Of a stretch of 64,000 nucleotides of DNA, positions 61,264 to 64,000 are shown one piece after another. The position numbers were made by a program, and so were the translations under genes. Position 1 is the stretch's first letter, and each line of letters starts with the position of its first letter. This stretch comes from Clusia tigrina (lineage: Eukaryota; Arthropoda; Insecta; Diptera; Clusiidae). The notes under the pieces are model-generated. The model made no database searches and was not told the DNA's origin. It was given only the letters and a program-made list of their open reading frames with translations. Location of the stretch: NCBI GenBank assembly GCA_920105625.2, contig OV050030.1, positions 244,063,889 to 244,127,888 of the forward strand, written 5' to 3'.

Positions 61264-61654
61264 TGAGCGATAGCTTAAATTGACAAGAGGCTCGAGTACT
61301 TTATAGTTACAAAATGTCAAGGTTTTATGACGCTCCTGTAAAAAGTTACAAGCATTTGTATGTTGCAAACTTTGACAGGTGTAGGACGTACCGTATAGAA
61401 ATTAGGGCCATTTGAAGTTTTATTAGTGTTTGATTTGGGACTCAAGGGTAGCATAGCGTTGAGCGTAACTTAAATGGACAAGAGGCTCGAGTACCTTATT
61501 GTTACAAAATTTCAAGGTTTTATGACGCTCCAGTAAAAAGTTACTAGCATTTGTATGTTGCAAACTTTGATAGGTGTAGGAGGTACCGTATAGAAGTTAG
61601 GGCCATTTGAAGTTTTATCAGTGTTTGATTTGCGACTCAAGGTTAGCGTAGCTT

Positions 61655-62045
61655 TGAGCGATAGCTTAAATTGACAAGAGGCTCGAGTACTTTATTGTTA
61701 CAAAATTTCAAGGTTTTATGACGCTCCTGTAAAAAGTTACAAGCATTTGTATGTTGCAAACTTTGATAGGTGTAGGACGTACCGTATAGAAATTAGGGCC
61801 ATTTGAAGTTTTATTAGTGTTTGATTTGGGACTCAAGGGTAGCATAGCTTTGAGCGATAACTTAAATGGACAAGAGGTCGAGTACTTTATTGTTACAAAA
61901 TTTCGAGGTTTTATGACGCTCCAGTAAAAAGTTACTAGCATTTGTATGTTGCAAACTTTGATAGGTGTAGGAGGTACCGTATAGAAGTTAGGGCCATTTG
62001 AAGTTTTATCAGTGTTTGATTTGCGACTCAAGGTTAGCGTAGCTT
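61655..62045 (+). repeat. 391-bp internal dimer duplication, copy 1
   Basis: Two monomers (GCTCCTG/GAAATTAGGG, then ATGGACAAGAGGTCGAG with one base missing and TTCGAGG), repeated at 62046-62436. Copy 1 ends with the GTTACTAGC/GGAGGTACC variant. Confidence 0.85.
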
Positions 62046-62436
62046 TGAGCGATAGCTTAAATTGACAAGAGGCTCGAGTACTTTATTGTTACAAAATTTC
62101 AAGGTTTTATGACGCTCCTGTAAAAAGTTACAAGCATTTGTATGTTGCAAACTTTGATAGGTGTAGGACGTACCGTATAGAAATTAGGGCCATTTGAAGT
62201 TTTATTAGTGTTTGATTTGGGACTCAAGGGTAGCATAGCTTTGAGCGATAACTTAAATGGACAAGAGGTCGAGTACTTTATTGTTACAAAATTTCGAGGT
62301 TTTATGACGCTCCAGTAAAAAGTTACAAGCATTTGTATGTTGAAAACGTTGATAGGTGTAGGTCGTACCGTATAGAAGTTAGAGCCATTTGAAGTTTTAT
62401 CAGTGTTTGATTTGGGACTCAAGGGTAGCATAGCTT
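62046..62436 (+). repeat. 391-bp internal dimer duplication, copy 2
   Basis: Left part matches copy 1. The second monomer switches after GTAAAAAGTTAC to the AAGC/GTTGAAAACG/GTCGTACC type, so a crossover or conversion endpoint lies near 62325. Confidence 0.83.
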
Positions 62437-62632
62437 TGAGCGTTGGCTTAAATTGACAAGAGGCTTGAGTACTTTATTGTTACAAAATTTCGAGGTTTTA
62501 TGACGCTCCAGTAAAAAGTTACATGCATTTGTATGTTGCAAACTTTGATAGGTATAGGATGCACCGTATATAAGTTAGGGCCATTTGAAGTTTTATCAGT
62601 GTTTGATTTGAGACTCAAGAGTAGCATAGCTT

Positions 62633-62686
62633 TGAGCGATAGATTAAATTGACAAGAGGTTCGAGCACTCAAGGGTAGCAAAGCTT
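62633..62686 (+). repeat. 54-bp truncated monomer
   Basis: GAGGTTCGAGCACTC junction, 1423 bp after the unit at 61210. Confidence 0.9.
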
Positions 62687-63718
62687 TGAGCGATAGCTTA
62701 AATTGACAAGAGGCTCGAGTACTTTATTGTTACAAAATGTCAAGGTTTTATGACGCTCCTGTAAAAAGTTACAAGCATTTGTATGTTGCAAACTTTGACA
62801 GGTGTAGGACGTACCGTATAGAAATTAGGGCCATTTGAAGTTTTATTAGTGTTTGATTTGGGACTCAAGGGTAGCATAGCGTTGATCGTAACTTAAATGG
62901 ACAAGAGGCTCGAGTACCTTATTGTTACAAAATTTCAAGGTTTTATGACGCTCCAGTAAAAAGTTACTAGCATTTGTATGTTGCAAACTTTGATAGGTGT
63001 AGGAGGTACCGTATAGAAGTTAGGGCCATTTGAAGTTTTATCAGTGTTTGATTTGCGACTCAAGGTTAGCGTAGCTTTGAGCGATAGCTTAAATTGACAA
63101 GAGGCTCGAGTACTTTATTGTTACAAAATTTCAAGGTTTTATGACGCTCCTGTAAAAAGTTACAAGCATTTGTATGTTGCAAACTTTGATAGGTGTAGGA
63201 CGTACCGTATAGAAATTAGGGCCATTTGAAGTTTTATTAGTGTTTGATTTGGGACTCAAGGGTAGCATAGCTTTGAGCGATAACTTAAATGGACAAGAGG
63301 TCGAGTACTTTATTGTTACAAAATTTCAAGGTTTTATGACGCTCCAGTAAAAAGTTACTAGCATTTGTATGTTGAAAACGTTGATAGGTGTAGGTCGTAC
63401 CGTATAGAAGTTAGAGCCATTTGAAGTTTTATCAGTGTTTGATTTGGGACTCAAGGGTAGCATAGCTTTGAGCGTTGGCTTAAATTGACAAGAGGCTTGA
63501 GTACTTTATTGTTACAAAATTTCGAGGTTTTATGACGCTCCAGTAAAAAGTTACATGCATTTGTATGTTGCAAACTTTGATATTTATAGGATGCACCGTA
63601 TATAAGTTAGGGCCATTTGAAGTTTTATCAGTGTTTGATTTGAGACTCAAGAGTAGCATAGCTTTGAGCGATAGATTAAATTGACAAGAGGTTCGAGCAC
63701 TCAAGGGTAGCAAAGCTT
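62687..63718 (+). repeat. Terminal HOR series, unit 2 (1032 bp)
   Basis: Five full monomers plus a 54-bp unit, minus two bases. Monomer order: AAATGTCAAGG/GCTCCTG; GAGCGTAAC-type (here GATCGTAAC)/GGAGGTACC; GCTCCTG; GAGGTCGAG/GTTGAAAACG; GTTGGCTT/TACATGC. A local oddity is GATATTTATAGG (usually GATAGGTATAGG) near 63580. Confidence 0.87.
63665..63718 (+). repeat. 54-bp truncated monomer
   Basis: Last truncated unit of the window, 1032 bp after the previous one, with the GAGGTTCGAGCACTC junction. Confidence 0.9.
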
Positions 63719-64000
63719 TGAGCGATAGCTTAAATTGACAAGAGGCTCGAGTACTTTATTGTTACAAAATGTCAAGGTTTTATGACGCTCCTGTAAAAAG
63801 TTACAAGCATTTGTATGTTGCAAACTTTGACAGGTGTAGGACGTACCGTATAGAAATTAGGGCCATTTGAAGTTTTATTAGTGTTTGATTTGGGACTCAA
63901 GGGTAGCATAGCGTTGAGCGTAACTTAAATGGACAAGAGGCTCGAGTACCTTATTGTTACAAAATTTCAAGGTTTTATGACGCTCCAGTAAAAAGTTACT
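63719..64000 (+). repeat. Terminal HOR series, unit 3 (cut by window edge)
   Basis: Repeats the AAATGTCAAGG/GCTCCTG/TTGACAGG monomer and the start of the GAGCGTAAC monomer. The sequence stops in mid-monomer after AAAAAGTTACT, so the array continues beyond the window. Confidence 0.88.

Larger units (their letters stand above)
61264..62686 (+). repeat. Terminal HOR series, unit 1 (1423 bp)
   Basis: Starts with the AAATGTCAAGG/GCTCCTG/TTGACAGG monomer and ends with a 54-bp unit. It is 391 bp longer than unit 2 because of an internal two-monomer tandem duplication. Confidence 0.87.
1..64000 (+). repeat. Satellite DNA array, 196-bp monomer, head-to-tail
   Basis: The same 196-bp unit recurs from the first to the last base. 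Taking TGAGCGATAG as position 1 of the monomer, starts fall at 1, 197, 393, 589, 785, 981, 1177 and onward with a strict 196-bp step, apart from small indels and the shortened units listed separately. I saw no monomer in reverse orientation, no spacer and no inserted foreign sequence. The array covers both edges of the window. 196 is 1 modulo 3, so any reading frame shifts from monomer to monomer, which argues against coding. Arrays of this kind are typical of eukaryotic centromeric, pericentromeric or subtelomeric heterochromatin; which of these applies here is unknown. The plus strand is only a naming convention for the monomer direction. Confidence 0.97.
30809..64000 (+). repeat. Domain 4: homogeneous HOR domain
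   Basis: Recurrent marker monomers: GCTCCTGTAAAAAG with GAAATTAGGG; AAATGGACAAGAGG with GTTACTAGC, GGAGGTACC (creating a KpnI site), TTTGCGACTC and GCGTAGC; GAAGCTCC; GACACTCC with AAAGATAC; GAATTTAGGG with ATCCGTG and GGTAGAATAG; TTCGAGG with GTTGAAAACGTTG and GTCGTACC; GTTGGCTT with TACATGC, GGATGCACC and GTATATAAG. These are arranged in blocks of about 5-8 full monomers plus one 54-bp unit and multiplied by nested tandem duplications. No gene is seen. Confidence 0.88.

Noticed and set aside
62099..62431. Longest open frame, 110 codons on the minus strand
   Set aside because: It spans two satellite monomers and depends on the one-base deletion in GAGGTCGAG putting two monomers in the same frame. 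Nothing distinguishes it from array sequence.
3280..63610. TATA-box-like GTATATAAG in E-type monomers and in the TACATGC monomers
   Set aside because: It is a single-base variant of GTATAGAAG spread by HOR duplication, with no coding sequence or other promoter element downstream.
6912..63713. Many minus-strand open frames of 61-110 codons with similar predicted peptides beginning MLPLS or MQHTN
   Set aside because: They are the same few reading frames of the satellite read repeatedly. 196 bp is not a multiple of three, so frames break in the next monomer. The recurrent ~63- and 77-codon frames lie across the 54-bp units (54 is a multiple of three), and the MQHTN group needs a TTG start. There is no ribosome site, domain or codon signature.
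1..64000. CRISPR-like pattern of regularly spaced repeats
   Set aside because: The whole 196-bp unit is repeated. There are no unique spacers between short repeats and no cas genes, so this is a tandem satellite.
1..64000. Telomere-like TTAGGG or TTTAGGG motif
   Set aside because: It occurs once per monomer inside GAAGTTAGGGCC (or GAATTTAGGGCC) and is never tandem, so it is part of the satellite and not an interstitial telomere.
1..64000. CENP-B box
   Set aside because: No match to the NTTCGNNNNANNCGGGN pattern was found by eye in the consensus or in the TTCGAG variants. The CGGG core is absent.
1..64000. Transposable element terminal repeats or a retroelement origin of the array
   Set aside because: No target-site duplications, inverted termini, primer-binding site, polypurine tract or reverse-transcriptase coding sequence is visible anywhere in the window.

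Overview
The whole 64 kb window is one uninterrupted satellite DNA array. It consists of head-to-tail copies of a 196-bp monomer, all in the same orientation. The consensus I assembled by eye is about 37% GC, with five CpGs, one XhoI/ScaI compound site and one CAAAA pentamer per monomer. By position counting there are about 310 full-length monomers, 45 truncated monomers of 54-55 bp, two of 98 bp and one of 141 bp. I found no protein-coding gene, RNA gene, transposon, CRISPR array or unique sequence. Both window edges lie inside the array, so its true size is unknown. The organism must be a eukaryote with large satellite (probably centromeric or heterochromatic) blocks. The moderate GC, retained CpGs and CAAAA motif fit a plant, but I do not recognise the family and cannot name a taxon.

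Layout. (1) 1-7054: 36 full-length monomers only, with a 980-bp five-monomer higher-order repeat (HOR) in two complete copies plus a partial one, an earlier in-register stretch, and a 392-bp dimer duplication. (2) 7055-27317: a mixed domain where 54-bp truncated monomers appear. It is built from overlapping multi-kb duplications (offsets 1606, 3914, 8710/9483 and 3441 bp) and iterations ending in a distinctive CCCCCC-junction unit. (3) 27318-30808: a more heterogeneous transition. (4) 30809-64000: a younger-looking, more homogeneous domain with its own marker monomers, expanded by nested tandem duplications (392, 446, 1033, 1423/1032, 1621, 3981 and 4667 bp).

The window records satellite evolution rather than a gene system. 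Deletion-derived short monomers with microhomology at their breakpoints arose, were carried along as parts of HOR units, were amplified by multi-kb unequal exchange, and were sometimes precisely lost again. Copy-to-copy differences of exactly one truncated unit, one or two monomers, or one 446-bp block allow a relative order of events to be read. The function, if any (kinetochore or heterochromatin platform), cannot be read from sequence alone.
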